Shown here piece after piece: positions 1 through 8,732 of a stretch of DNA of 64,000 nucleotides; position 1 is the stretch's first letter; the number at the start of each line of letters is the position of its first letter. The notes under the pieces are model-generated. The model was not told where the DNA came from. It saw only the letters and a program-made list of their open reading frames with translations, and made no database searches. This DNA is from Rhodanobacter humi (GTDB taxonomy: Bacteria > Pseudomonadota > Gammaproteobacteria > Xanthomonadales > Rhodanobacteraceae): positions 372,001 through 436,000 of the forward strand of contig NZ_JBGBPY010000001.1 in assembly GCF_041107455.1 (NCBI RefSeq), in the 5' to 3' direction. The translations under genes and the position numbers were made by a program.

Positions 1-600
1 CGACTGGTGTTGCCCGCCATCGTCACACCCTTCCTCAAGGCCTACCCCGACATCCGGCTGGAAGTGATCGTGGAGGACAGCTTCGTGGATGTGCTCGCGG
101 CGGGCTGCGACGCCGGCATCCGCTACGACGAACGGCTGGAGAAGGACATGATCGCCGTGCCGATCGGCCCGCGCGTACAACGCATGGCCACCGCCGCCGC
201 GCCGGAATATCTGGAGGCGCACGGACGTCCGCGCCATCCCCGCGACCTGCTGCAGCACGCCTGCCTGCGCGGTCAATTCGCCAGCGGCGCCATCCCGACC
301 TGGGAATTCGAGCGCAAGGGCGAGATCGTGCGCGTGGACCCCAGCGGCCCCCTGCTGGTGCGCCTGGGCGCTGCGGTGGACCTCAAGGTCGCCGCGGCGG
401 TGGACGGGCTCGGCATCATCCACCTGTTCGAAGCCTGGCTGCAGCCGCACCTGGACAGCGGCGCCCTGGTGCCGCTGCTCAAGCCATGGTGGCAAGCCTT
501 CAGCGGACCGTACCTCTACTACCCCGGCCGCAAGCACCTGCCCACACCGCTGCGCGCGTTCGTCGACTTCGTCAGGGCCGCCGGGAACGGGCATCCGTGA
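1..600 (+). CDS. LysR-family regulator, C-terminal part (5' end outside window)
   Basis: Reading frame is open from base 1 and ends with TGA at 598-600, so the N-terminal helix-turn-helix lies upstream. The visible 199 residues match the LysR substrate-binding domain: a conserved block with DAGIRYDERLEKDMIAVPIGP, then an effector-domain ending with YLYYPGRKHLPTPLRAFVDF, the usual LysR C-terminus. It closely resembles the complete LysR at 35198-36163 in this window (GIRLGERLQRDMVAVPV; LYYPSRFQIPPKLRVFIDF). Target genes cannot be told from what is visible. Confidence 0.93.
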   Translation, partial: RLVLPAIVTPFLKAYPDIRLEVIVEDSFVDVLAAGCDAGIRYDERLEKDMIAVPIGPRVQRMATAAAPEYLEAHGRPRHPRDLLQHACLRGQFASGAIPTWEFERKGEIVRVDPSGPLLVRLGAAVDLKVAAAVDGLGIIHLFEAWLQPHLDSGALVPLLKPWWQAFSGPYLYYPGRKHLPTPLRAFVDFVRAAGNGHP

Positions 601-727
601 GCGCGAGTGCAAGAGTCTGTTCAAAGGCTCCGCATGGGCGGCGCCTGGTGGACTGCATCTTTCTGGCCCGGGCTTCACGCCCAGGGGCTGGACTCGACGA
701 TTGCGCTTCGGTGAGCATAAGCCACCG

Positions 728-2368
728 ATGCCCGCCCCTCTCACGCCGTCCGAAGAACTGTTGCAACTGCTGCCCGACGCGGTGGTGCAAACGGACGCAT
801 GGTGGATCATCACCTACTTGAATCCCGCCTGGCACAAGCTCACGGGCCATCCGGTGGAGCGGACGCTCGGCCAGTCCCTGCTCGACTTCGTGCATCCCGA
901 CGACACCGGAGCCTTGCGAGCGGGCATGCCGGTGTTCCGCTTGCGCTTCGCCGACTCGGCCCATCGCTGGATGCGCCTGCAGCTGCATCCGAAGACCGAC
1001 GCCGCGGATCGCGTGATCAGTCGCCAGGGCGTCCTGATCGAGATCACCGAGATCGGCGAGCAGGTATTGATGGAGGACCGCCAGCGCTTCCTGCGGCTGC
1101 TGGAAACCATCGACGGCGTCGTGTGGGAAGCGGAGCTTGGCGTGGGCAATACCTTCCTCAGCCCGCAGGTCGAGCGCCTGTTCGGCTACTCGGTGGAAGA
1201 GTGGCGGGCCGACCCGGGCTTCTGGCGGGCGCACGTGCATCCCGACGACCTGGCGGAAGCCCTGGTCATCGACGATGCCGCCTACTACGCCAAGCACAGT
1301 TATGCGTACGAGATGAGCTACCGGTTGATCGCCAAATCCGGCGACGTCGTGTGGGTGCGCGACCTGTGCCGCGTGGATGTCGACGATGGCCGCCCAAACC
1401 GCATGATCGGCCTGATGATCGACGTGACCGAGCAGAAAAGCACCGAACTCGAACTGGTGCGATCCGACAACCGCTACGCACTCGCCACCCGCGGCTCCAA
1501 CGACGGCATCTGGGACTGGAACCTGCAGACGGACGTGCTGCACGTGTCCCAGCGCTTCCATGAGATTGTCGGGCTGGACGACACCGGCCACCTGCATGAA
1601 AACGGCTGGCAGTTCCTGCAACAGCTCATCGATCCCGACGACCACCAGCGCGTGGAGGCGGCCTACCGCAGGCACCTGTCGGGCCACCACCCGAACTTCT
1701 CGGTGGACTTTCGCGCCCGTCATGGATCGGGGCGGCTGGTGTGGCTCAACTGGCGCGGCATCGCCCAATTCGAAAACGGCACCGCCGTGCGCATGGCCGG
1801 GTCACTGAGCGACCTGGCGGAACGGGGCAGCTCGTACGACGCCCTGACCAACCTGCCCGGCCGGCCGCTGTTCCGCGACCGCCTCGAACACGCCATCGCG
1901 CTGCACCGGGACGGCGCGTCGAAAGGCGGCGACGCGCCGTCACCAGGGCACACCACCACGTTCGCCGTGCTGCTGCTGGACCTCGACCGGTTCAAGGCCG
2001 TCAACGACAGCCTTGGACACCACGTGGGCGACCAACTGTTGCAGCAGGTGGCGCGCCGGCTGGAAACCTGCGTGCGGCCCATCGATCTCGTCGCCCGCAT
2101 GAGCGGCGACGAGTTCAACGTGCTGCTGGAGTCCATCGATCCCGAGGGCGCCGCCGACCGCGCCCGGCAGATGGCGGCCGCCCTCGCGACCCCCTACCGG
2201 ATCGGCCCGCACACCGTGACCTGCGGCGCAAGCATCGGCGTGGTCGGCAGCCAGGCCGGCTTCGCGACCACCGACGACTACCTGCGCGCCGCGGACGCCG
2301 CGATGTACCAGGCCAAGAGCCAGGCGTTGGGGGTGTGCGTTTTCTCCGGGAATGGCGATACGAACTAG
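728..2368 (+). CDS. PAS-domain diguanylate cyclase (SGDEF variant)
   Basis: 546-residue cytoplasmic signalling protein with no membrane segment seen. Three PAS/PAC units lead to a GGDEF domain that would make cyclic di-GMP from two GTP. The active-site motif reads SGDEF (about residues 459-463) instead of GGDEF, preceded five residues earlier by RPID, a proper RxxD inhibitory site; LLLDLDRFKAVND and the downstream VTCGASIGV are normal. Start: an upstream TTG at 701 is possible, but ATG 728 has a GGTGAG-like site about 12 bases before it and opens a natural PAS N-terminus. It stands alone. A partly altered catalytic motif means activity is likely but not certain. Confidence 0.9.
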   Translation: MPAPLTPSEELLQLLPDAVVQTDAWWIITYLNPAWHKLTGHPVERTLGQSLLDFVHPDDTGALRAGMPVFRLRFADSAHRWMRLQLHPKTDAADRVISRQGVLIEITEIGEQVLMEDRQRFLRLLETIDGVVWEAELGVGNTFLSPQVERLFGYSVEEWRADPGFWRAHVHPDDLAEALVIDDAAYYAKHSYAYEMSYRLIAKSGDVVWVRDLCRVDVDDGRPNRMIGLMIDVTEQKSTELELVRSDNRYALATRGSNDGIWDWNLQTDVLHVSQRFHEIVGLDDTGHLHENGWQFLQQLIDPDDHQRVEAAYRRHLSGHHPNFSVDFRARHGSGRLVWLNWRGIAQFENGTAVRMAGSLSDLAERGSSYDALTNLPGRPLFRDRLEHAIALHRDGASKGGDAPSPGHTTTFAVLLLDLDRFKAVNDSLGHHVGDQLLQQVARRLETCVRPIDLVARMSGDEFNVLLESIDPEGAADRARQMAAALATPYRIGPHTVTCGASIGVVGSQAGFATTDDYLRAADAAMYQAKSQALGVCVFSGNGDTN

Positions 2369-2430
2369 TGGTGCGGGACTACTTTCAACCACTGGGTGAG
2401 AGAATCTGACCCCGTTTTGCAGCGCGATGC

Positions 2431-2461
2431 GCGCCAGCGAGCGCGACGGGCTCGCTGGCGC
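2431..2461. terminator. Hairpin between convergent genes
   Basis: Perfect 12-bp inverted repeat (GCGCCAGCGAGC with its complement, 7-base loop) lying between the stop of the cyclase gene and the stop of the convergent gene at 2475. There is no T-run on either side, so it is a stem-loop or REP-like unit rather than a textbook terminator. Confidence 0.5.
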
Positions 2462-2474
2462 GGGTGACGCCCGG

Positions 2475-3164
2475 CTACTGGTAGGTGGGATGCGGCTGAA
2501 GGATGGGCGATCCGGCGCCCATGGCCATAGGTGCCGGAAGCGCGAAGTAGGTGACCTCCTCCTCGCGTACGCCGGGCCGCACGACGAGCGGCGGCTCCAG
2601 CCGCTGCGGGCCATCGATGTCGCGGAGGATGTCTCGCAACGCGTCCACATCACGGTAGATGGCATCACCCATCACCGTCAGCGTGGCGTCCGAAAGCTCG
2701 GCGTGATCGCTGCAGGCCACCACATTGCCAAGGGCGTGGAGGCTGCCGAGCAGCAGGTTCATCTCGTCGATCTGACTAAGGGTGACGCCAGCGACGTAGC
2801 GCCTGGGCGCCTCATCTGTCGCCGGCTCTGCGACGTCTGGTGCCACGGCATCCGTGTCCGCAGTTTCCGCTTCTACCCCAGTATCCGCGGTCGTCTCAGG
2901 TGCTGCCGCCCTTTCGCCACGTTCTGCCGGCCAGGAGAGTTCCCCCAGCACCTGCCCTATCTGCTCTTCCAGCAACTCAAGGCAGATCGCCACCTCGCCC
3001 GGACGAATCTCGTTGTAGCACTCCCTATCCTCGTCCGGCTGCCGGGGCCGGGCCAGGTTGGTCAGGAACCCCACGTATTCACGCAGCTGCTTCAGCCGTA
3101 GCTGGCTGTCCTCCGGCAGGAAATAGCCCGTCGTTTCCAGATCATCCGCATCGAACGTCGACAT
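2475..3164 (-). CDS. XAC0095-like protein of unknown function
   Basis: 229 residues, acidic, soluble. The N-terminus (GYFLPEDSQLRLKQLREYV, then LARPRQ) resembles the XAC0095-like family known mainly from xanthomonads; function unknown. A middle stretch rich in Ala/Thr/Glu/Asp (about residues 80-115) looks like a linker. The C-terminal half contains SDATLTVMGDAIYRDVDALRDIL, helical. Start chosen at 3164 because AGGAGG sits seven bases upstream; a longer frame to 3311 lacks this. It is divergent from the small repressor gene at 3416, with operator-like repeats between them. Confidence 0.7.
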   Translation of the reverse strand: MSTFDADDLETTGYFLPEDSQLRLKQLREYVGFLTNLARPRQPDEDRECYNEIRPGEVAICLELLEEQIGQVLGELSWPAERGERAAAPETTADTGVEAETADTDAVAPDVAEPATDEAPRRYVAGVTLSQIDEMNLLLGSLHALGNVVACSDHAELSDATLTVMGDAIYRDVDALRDILRDIDGPQRLEPPLVVRPGVREEEVTYFALPAPMAMGAGSPILQPHPTYQ

Positions 3165-3276
3165 GGTCGCCTCCTGGTTCCATGAGTAGTGCCGACCTGA
3201 AGAAATCAGCGTCGGCTTCTGCAACCCTTCCTCGGGGAAGAGCACCCTGACTCCTGTTTCCGTACCTCGCATGGCA

Positions 3277-3312
3277 GCCACAATGCAATCAAAAAGTGGC
3301 ATTGTCAACAAT
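3277..3312. promoter_or_regulatory. Candidate repressor operator in divergent intergenic region
   Basis: Two nested inverted repeats lie here: ACAATGC (3280-3286) with GCATTGT (3299-3305), and ATTGT-CA-ACAAT (3301-3312). The region is clearly more AT-rich than the genes around it and lies between the XAC0095-like gene (minus) and the phage-type HTH gene (plus). Paired sites next to a CI-like gene suggest autoregulation; this is inference. Confidence 0.4.
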
Positions 3313-3415
3313 CAAAAATTGCCTCCCAGCAAACGCATGCGCGCAACAATGGAACGCACCTGCTATACGTCGCCATGCGCAAGCATCGGGGGACGATGCG
3401 ACAACAGGAATTTGG

Positions 3416-3775
3416 ATGGCCGCACCCTACGAGGACTTCGCGGATCGCCTGCGAAAGGCGCTGGACCGGACCGGTTTCGTACAGGGACGAGGGAGAACGG
3501 GCACCCTGGCGGATCGCTATGCCGTGTCGCGGGAAACAGCCCGCAAATGGCTCACGGGCCTCGCCCTGCCTGAGCTTCCCCGCATCATCGAACTGGCCAA
3601 GGATTTCGACATCAGCCTCGAATGGCTTGCCACCGGACGGGGGCCTATGCCGCTGGGCGTGGGAGAAACCAAGGCCGTCTATCGGCGGCTGACCGACAGC
3701 GAGAGCCGCCTGCTCGACGCGTTCCACAAGCTGCCCGAGACGAAGCGGCAACTGCTGGTGAAGTTCCTCTCCTAA
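3416..3775 (+). CDS. Small phage-type (CI/XRE-like) helix-turn-helix repressor
   Basis: 119 residues. Residues about 25-50 (TLADRYAVSRETARKWLTG) form a helix-turn-helix like those of phage CI/Bro repressors, followed by LPELPRIIELAKDFDISLEWLATGRGPM, a typical second DNA-binding half. The C-terminus (SESRLLDAFHKLPETKRQLLVKFLS) is a short helical tail that often aids dimerisation. No protease or peptidase domain is present, so it is not a LexA-type self-cleaving repressor. Start at ATG 3416 has AGGAA five bases upstream. Probably a lone prophage-derived regulator, acting on the divergent promoter region. Confidence 0.8.
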   Translation: MAAPYEDFADRLRKALDRTGFVQGRGRTGTLADRYAVSRETARKWLTGLALPELPRIIELAKDFDISLEWLATGRGPMPLGVGETKAVYRRLTDSESRLLDAFHKLPETKRQLLVKFLS

Positions 3776-3930
3776 ACAAGAGGACGGAGACGATTGTCGC
3801 GACTTAATTGCCTCCATCCCGTTATCGACCGACCATCCCATCATCGCCGTCGATGACCTACCGGCGTGACGAAACATCGTGCGAACGGAACGCCATCCAG
3901 ACGCTCCATTCGTGTCTTACCGATCACGCT

Positions 3931-4215
3931 TCAACGAGGGCACTCCGGCAAGCTGAGCAGATTGTCGGGCTGCTCGCCATCAGCTTCCGTTTTCAGATAC
4001 TTGTTGCCGTATCGGCTGATCGCGACGATGACACGTACCGTGTTGCCGCCGCGATGCACGTGAAACGACCACTTGCCACTTTCGATGCCCGCAATGGCCT
4101 CGGCTTGGCCAAGGCTCCAGCGTCCACCGTCCGGATTGACACCGCCGATGCGAAGGATCCGCTCATGCGGGTCGTAGCGGTCGCTCTTGTTGATGCATTT
4201 GACCTCATTGCTCAT
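3931..4215 (-). CDS. DUF3892 domain protein
   Basis: 94 residues matching the small DUF3892 family: VKCINKSDRYDPHERILRIGG, then GRWSLGQAEAIAGIESGKWSFHV and VIVAISRYGNKYLKTEADGEQPDNLLSLPEC. Function is unknown; family members are common in accessory regions. Start taken at 4215, with a GGAG/AGGGA-type site upstream (rc of positions 4216-4230); a longer frame reaches 4302 without better support. Lies just upstream of, and divergent from, the restriction-modification genes. Confidence 0.75.
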   Translation of the reverse strand: MSNEVKCINKSDRYDPHERILRIGGVNPDGGRWSLGQAEAIAGIESGKWSFHVHRGGNTVRVIVAISRYGNKYLKTEADGEQPDNLLSLPECPR

Positions 4216-4346
4216 ATTCCCTGCTCCTGCCGTTGCCATGCCTGGCCACCATTGGCGAGGCTGAAGCAACTTGCGACAAACCAGTCGCATAGATTGCGAC
4301 AATGGATTGGCATGATCAGCACCATAACAATGGCTTGACTAGCTTT

Positions 4347-4366
4347 ATAAATGCTATAGCATTTAT
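4347..4366. promoter_or_regulatory. Perfect 20-bp palindrome, likely hsdM operator
   Basis: ATAAATGCTATAGCATTTAT is identical to its reverse complement and ends three bases before the hsdM ATG. A TTGACT (4335-4340) lies just upstream, and the palindrome contains TATAGC. No ribosome binding site separates it from the start, so the transcript may be nearly leaderless. As HsdM itself carries an XRE-type domain, autorepression through this site is a natural guess. Confidence 0.6.
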
Positions 4367-4369
4367 GCC

Positions 4370-6184
4370 ATGAATCATGATCAAGCCGCCAAGCTCATCG
4401 CCCTGCTCCGCGCCCAGCTCAACCTGAGCCAGGAGCAGCTCGCCGCACGCCTCAACGTGGCCTACGCCACCATCAACCGCTGGGAGCTTGGCAAATCCAA
4501 GCCACAGAAAGCACAACAGGACGCCATCCTGGAATTGATGGAAGAAGCCGGCTTGGTGCCAGACTCCATCGACGACACCCCAGCACCACCCAGCGAAGTC
4601 AAACCAGGCCGCCGCCGCCGCGGCGTGGCGCACAGCCAGGTGCTGGGCACCAAGCCGATGGAACAGATGCTGTGGGACGCGGCGTGTCAGATCCGGGGCG
4701 AGAAGGACGCGCCGAAGTTCAAGGACTACCTGTTGCCGCTGCTGTTCATCAAGCGTCTGTCCGACGTGTTCGACGACGAAGTGCAGCGTCTCGCCGAAAC
4801 CTACGGCGAGCGCGACACCGCGCTCAAGGTGCTGGATGCCGACCCCAGCCTGGTGCGCTTCTACCTGCCACCGGAAACCCGCTGGCCGATCATCAGCGGC
4901 CGCGAGACGTTCGCATGGCCATCGAAGCAGGCACCGAAAACGCTGGGCGAACAGCTCACCACCACCGTGCGCCTGCTGGTCAAGGCCAACCCCGACCTGG
5001 CCGGTGTGATCGACACGGTGGATTTCAACGAGTCGCGCAACGGCGAGCGCGAGATTTCCGACAAGGCGCTCAAGGGCGTCGTCGAAACCTTCAGCGACCC
5101 GCGCTACCGCCTCGGCTTGCACGACGTGGAACCGGATTTCCTCGGGCGCTGCTACGAATACCTGCTGCGCAAGTTCGCCGAAGGCCAGGGCCAGAGCGCT
5201 GGCGAGTTCTTCACTCCGCGCGAGGTCGGCTTCCTGATGGCCGAGATCCTGCGCCCGCGCTCCGGCGAACAGGCCTACGACTACGCCTGCGGCAGCTTCG
5301 GCCTGCTGATCAAGCTGCAACTGGTCTGTCGCCGGCTCGACCCGCTCAGCAAGATCCCGCTCAAGCTCTACGGCCAGGAGCTCACCGGCTCCAGCTACGC
5401 CATCGCCTGCATGAACCGCATCATCCACGACATGCAAGGCGAAGTGCTGCGCGGCGACTCCATGCGCAATCCCAAATACCGCGACGGCAACGCACTGAAG
5501 CGCTTCGACCTGATCATCGCCAATCCGATGTGGAACCAGAGCTTCGATCCGGCCATCTACGAAAACGACCCGTTCGGCCGCTTCGAGGAAACCGGCGGCG
5601 TCACCACCGGCAAGGCCGACTGGGCCTGGCTGCAGCACACGGTGGCCAGTCTCGGCAACAACGGCCGCGCCGCCGTGGTGCTGGACACCGGCGCGGTCAC
5701 CCGCGGCAGCGGCAGCAAGAACGAGGACAAGGAACGCAACATCCGCCGCTGGTTCGTCGAGCACGACCTGATCGACGGCGTGATCCTGCTGCCCGACAAC
5801 CTGTTCTACAACACCACCGCCGCCGGCATCATCGTGGTGTTGCGCCGGAACAAGCCGAAGGATCGCAAGGGCAAGATCGTGCTGGTCAACGCCAGCCGCG
5901 AGTTCCGCAAAGGCAACCCGAAGAATCATCTCACCGACGACGCCATCGGTCGCATCGCTGCCGCTTATCTCAAGGGCGAACCGTTGGATGGGCTGGTCTC
6001 GGTGATCGACAAGGCAAAAGCCAAAGCGGAGGACTACAACCTGTCGCCCTCGCGCTACCTGGCCAACGGCGACGCGAAGGTGATGCGCGGGATTCCCGAG
6101 ATCGTGGCCGAACTGGCGACACTGAAGAAAGATGAGGCCAGGCTCGATACAGAGCTCGCCAAGATCATGAAGGTTTTCGGCTAA
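4370..6184 (+). CDS. hsdM: Type I restriction-modification methyltransferase subunit with N-terminal HTH
   Basis: 604 residues. Residues 1-60 are an XRE helix-turn-helix ([27 protein letters not shown]). After a basic linker comes the HsdM N-terminal helical domain ([34 protein letters not shown]) and an N6-adenine methylase domain. The AdoMet motif reads [13 protein letters not shown] (about 303-315), where most relatives have a second Gly in place of Phe, and the catalytic motif is NPMW (385-388) in place of NPPF/Y. It methylates adenine in the site chosen by HsdS and forms part of the restriction complex. Stop and hsdS start overlap by one base (TAATG), so the two are translationally coupled. 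Confidence 0.93.
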   Translation: MNHDQAAKLIALLRAQLNLSQEQLAARLNVAYATINRWELGKSKPQKAQQDAILELMEEAGLVPDSIDDTPAPPSEVKPGRRRRGVAHSQVLGTKPMEQMLWDAACQIRGEKDAPKFKDYLLPLLFIKRLSDVFDDEVQRLAETYGERDTALKVLDADPSLVRFYLPPETRWPIISGRETFAWPSKQAPKTLGEQLTTTVRLLVKANPDLAGVIDTVDFNESRNGEREISDKALKGVVETFSDPRYRLGLHDVEPDFLGRCYEYLLRKFAEGQGQSAGEFFTPREVGFLMAEILRPRSGEQAYDYACGSFGLLIKLQLVCRRLDPLSKIPLKLYGQELTGSSYAIACMNRIIHDMQGEVLRGDSMRNPKYRDGNALKRFDLIIANPMWNQSFDPAIYENDPFGRFEETGGVTTGKADWAWLQHTVASLGNNGRAAVVLDTGAVTRGSGSKNEDKERNIRRWFVEHDLIDGVILLPDNLFYNTTAAGIIVVLRRNKPKDRKGKIVLVNASREFRKGNPKNHLTDDAIGRIAAAYLKGEPLDGLVSVIDKAKAKAEDYNLSPSRYLANGDAKVMRGIPEIVAELATLKKDEARLDTELAKIMKVFG

Positions 6185-7647
6185 TGACTATCTTCGATTG
6201 CCCACTACCTGTTGGCTGGAAGCGCGAGCCGATCGCCGCGAACTACCGCATAACCAAAAAGCCACGCACGATCACACCTACCCCAGCAGTCCTGCTGCCT
6301 TTCGTCGCCATGGAAAAGGTACCTGCAGGTGGGCAAATGACGTGCGGGTTTGAACTCCGTACACCCGATGCCATAGCCAGTGGCACCTATTTTGAGATGG
6401 GCGACATCCTGTTATCGAAAATCACGCCGTCGTTCGAGAACGGCAAGCAAGGACTTGCAAATGGATTGCCGGGCACATTTGGCTATGGCTCGACGGAACT
6501 CATCCCGCTACAGGCTTGCACGGACAAGGCGATCAATCCGTATCTGTTCTATTTGCTGCTGCATCACGAAGTACGCGATTCGCTGACATCAAAGATGGAG
6601 GGATCGACGGGGCGCAAGCGCGTTCCTGAAGGAGCGGTGCGCGAGTTGGAGGTCCCCGTCCCGCCCAAACTCGAACAGCAAAAAATCGCCGCCGTACTGT
6701 GGAAGATACAACGCGCCATCGCCACCCAGGATCGCCTGATCGCCGCCACCCGCAACCTCAAGCAATCGACCATGCAGCACCTCTTCACCCACGGCCTGCG
6801 TGGCGAACCGCTCAAGGACACCGCAATCGGCCCGATGCCGGAAAGCTGGAAGGTTGTCGCCTTGGGCGACTTTGGGCGCATCGGCAACGGCTCGACGCCA
6901 AAGAAGACGACGCCGGAATACTGGCGCAGTCCGACCACTCCCTGGCTGACCAGCGCGAAGGTGCATGACGGCATCATCCGTTCTGCAGATCAATTTGTCA
7001 GCGACGCGGCCGTCAAGGAATGCCATCTACCCATCGTTCCTGCTGGCAGCCTGTTGGTCGCCATCACAGGGCAAGGAAAAACTCTCGGCAATTCCGCGCT
7101 GGTCGAGTTCGATACGACGATCAGCCAGCACATGGCCTATGTCCGCTTCGATCATGATGGCGCAGTTCCCGGCTATGTCTATCAATTCATGCGCAGCCGA
7201 TACGAGGAACTTCAAAGCGTTGGTCGCGCCGGCGGAAGTACCAAAGCCGCACTGACCTGTGCGTTCCTGCGCGACTATCGTCTGCCGCTTCCCCCAACAA
7301 ACGAACAGCGCGACATCGCTGCCGCCCTCGCCACCATCGACCGCAAGCTCGCCCTTCACCAGAAAAAGCGCGCCGCCCTCAACGACCTGTTCCAGACTAC
7401 TCTGCACCGGCTGATGACCGCGCAGATCCGCGTGGCCGACCTGGACATCGACACCTCGGAAGTATCCAACCATTTTCCTGACGCCGGGAAGATGGTCCTG
7501 AAGTCGGCAACCACAACAGGCGATCAATTTGTTGACGCCAATAAAATGATCGACGCCAAGAATCCGGCAATGCGTCGAAACCAAATTGCTGACGTCAGCA
7601 AAAAGGTCGGAAGCGCCAAGTCAAGGACCGCCGACGGGGACGTCTAA
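6184..7647 (+). CDS. hsdS: Type I restriction-modification specificity subunit with repetitive C-terminal tail
   Basis: 487 residues with the usual two target-recognition domains separated by conserved helical spacers: KLEQQKIAAVLWKIQRAIATQDRLI near residue 162 and NEQRDIAAALATIDRKLALHQKKRAAL near 374. The second domain opens with SWKVVALGDFGRIGNGSTPKKTTPEYW, a classic HsdS start; the first domain opens less typically. After about residue 425 the protein carries an extra tail of roughly 60 residues with three related segments (NHFPDAGKMV, DQFVDANKMI, NQIADVSKKV) that are not part of the standard fold. It determines the DNA site recognised by the complex. Followed two bases later by the DUF3800 gene. 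Confidence 0.92.
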   Translation: MTIFDCPLPVGWKREPIAANYRITKKPRTITPTPAVLLPFVAMEKVPAGGQMTCGFELRTPDAIASGTYFEMGDILLSKITPSFENGKQGLANGLPGTFGYGSTELIPLQACTDKAINPYLFYLLLHHEVRDSLTSKMEGSTGRKRVPEGAVRELEVPVPPKLEQQKIAAVLWKIQRAIATQDRLIAATRNLKQSTMQHLFTHGLRGEPLKDTAIGPMPESWKVVALGDFGRIGNGSTPKKTTPEYWRSPTTPWLTSAKVHDGIIRSADQFVSDAAVKECHLPIVPAGSLLVAITGQGKTLGNSALVEFDTTISQHMAYVRFDHDGAVPGYVYQFMRSRYEELQSVGRAGGSTKAALTCAFLRDYRLPLPPTNEQRDIAAALATIDRKLALHQKKRAALNDLFQTTLHRLMTAQIRVADLDIDTSEVSNHFPDAGKMVLKSATTTGDQFVDANKMIDAKNPAMRRNQIADVSKKVGSAKSRTADGDV

Positions 7648-7649
7648 GT

Positions 7650-8513
7650 ATGTATTTCTTCTATATCGATGAATCAGGCAGCCGTGATCCAGAAACTCGG
7701 AAGATCAAGGCAGATGGCTCGAGCGTGACCAAGGATCACTTGTACGTCCTGACTGCCGTTGCGCTGTTTGAGCGACGCTGGTCAGCTTTCGAACATGCCA
7801 TTGCCGGCGAAAAGCTTGGCCTCATACGGCGGTTACACCGTGATCAGAACCTCAAACTCGAACTCGCGGACTGCGAAGTGAAATCTGTCTGGTTGCGCAA
7901 CCAGAAGCAACGCGAGAGCCAGAGCCGGTTCCTTAGTGAGCTTGTGGATGCTGAGCGCACGCATATGGCCAGAACCTACTATCGACAGCTTGCCGCTCAA
8001 CGCATGCACATTTTTTCCGTCGTGGTGGACAAGCGCGAACTTCACGACCACATGGATCATTTGAAGCTGCACAAGAAGACTTACGAACTGTTGCTTGAGC
8101 GTATCGAACAATATCTCGCCGAATACCACCCCAAGCACCAAGGAGTGATCGTTATGGACGACACCGACAAGACAATCAATCGTGCATTGACGATGAAACA
8201 CGCTTGGTTTCAGCGCGAGGGCAACAGCAACCTCCGCTTCAACCACATCGTGGAATATCCATTCTTCACTGACAGCAAACTATCGAACGGAGTGCAGCTA
8301 GCTGATCTGTGTGGTTACAACGTCTATCGCGCGTTTCACGACCAGGACTTCGGCTACCCCTTCTTTGCCGACCAGTTGCCACACTTCTACCGGTCAAGCC
8401 GAACGGCGCAAGGCAAATTGGATGGGCTGAAAGTCTGGCCAGAAACATCGCCGCTTGTCGCGTTCGCGCAGGATGGTTGGCAGACGTACAAACAAAAACA
8501 GCCCGGCACGTAG
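7650..8513 (+). CDS. DUF3800 domain protein in restriction-modification locus
   Basis: 287 residues. MYFFYIDESGSRDPETRK at the N-terminus and VIVMDDTDKTIN, IVEYPFFTDSKLSNGVQLADLCGYNVYRAF further on match the DUF3800 family, which is predicted to have an RNase H-like fold with acidic residues D7/E8, D-D (VMDD) and D (QLAD) as likely catalytic or metal ligands. No activity is established. It starts two bases after hsdS, so it is cotranscribed with hsdMS and sits between hsdS and hsdR. Base composition is less GC-rich than neighbours. Its stop TAG lies in the loop of a strong hairpin. Confidence 0.85.
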   Translation: MYFFYIDESGSRDPETRKIKADGSSVTKDHLYVLTAVALFERRWSAFEHAIAGEKLGLIRRLHRDQNLKLELADCEVKSVWLRNQKQRESQSRFLSELVDAERTHMARTYYRQLAAQRMHIFSVVVDKRELHDHMDHLKLHKKTYELLLERIEQYLAEYHPKHQGVIVMDDTDKTINRALTMKHAWFQREGNSNLRFNHIVEYPFFTDSKLSNGVQLADLCGYNVYRAFHDQDFGYPFFADQLPHFYRSSRTAQGKLDGLKVWPETSPLVAFAQDGWQTYKQKQPGT

Positions 8514-8522
8514 GCCGGGCTG
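8499..8522 (-). terminator. Stem-loop overlapping the DUF3800 stop codon
   Basis: Perfect 9-bp stem CAGCCCGGC / GCCGGGCTG with a 6-base loop that holds the TAG stop of the DUF3800 gene. The T-rich flank (TGTTTTTGTTTG) appears only when read on the minus strand, so as an intrinsic terminator it would act on antisense transcription; on the plus strand no T-run follows. Confidence 0.5.
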
Positions 8523-8732
8523 TGAAACTGAAGTCAGGCTGGGCGAACCATATCGAGCTGCAAGCAGCACCCGACTGCGCGAATGATGACGACATGTTCC
8601 TTCAAATTCAATAGCTCTGCTATTCAGAAATGTCATCAAGCTTACCCTAGATCTGCACCTGCAACTCCAGCACAAAATTACATAAGCAATTGTTTTATAT
8701 GAAAATTTATAGTGCACGAGTCATCTAGAATC
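8514..8732. other. AT-rich gap before hsdR
   Basis: About 220 bases between the DUF3800 gene and hsdR, distinctly AT-rich near 8600-8710. No convincing gene on either strand. It probably carries the hsdR promoter, for example the AT-rich stretch at 8675-8712, which would let restriction be expressed separately from modification. Confidence 0.4.

Noticed and set aside
572-1768. Long minus-strand frame opposite the PAS/diguanylate cyclase
   Set aside because: Shadow of the real gene in high-GC DNA; no family resemblance, His/Gln/Ala-rich composition.
4316-5929. 537-residue minus-strand frame opposite hsdM
   Set aside because: Antisense shadow of hsdM; the plus strand has full HsdM motifs.
8394-8717. 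Minus-strand frame of 107 residues in the gap before hsdR
   Set aside because: Runs antisense into the DUF3800 gene, no family resemblance, weak start.
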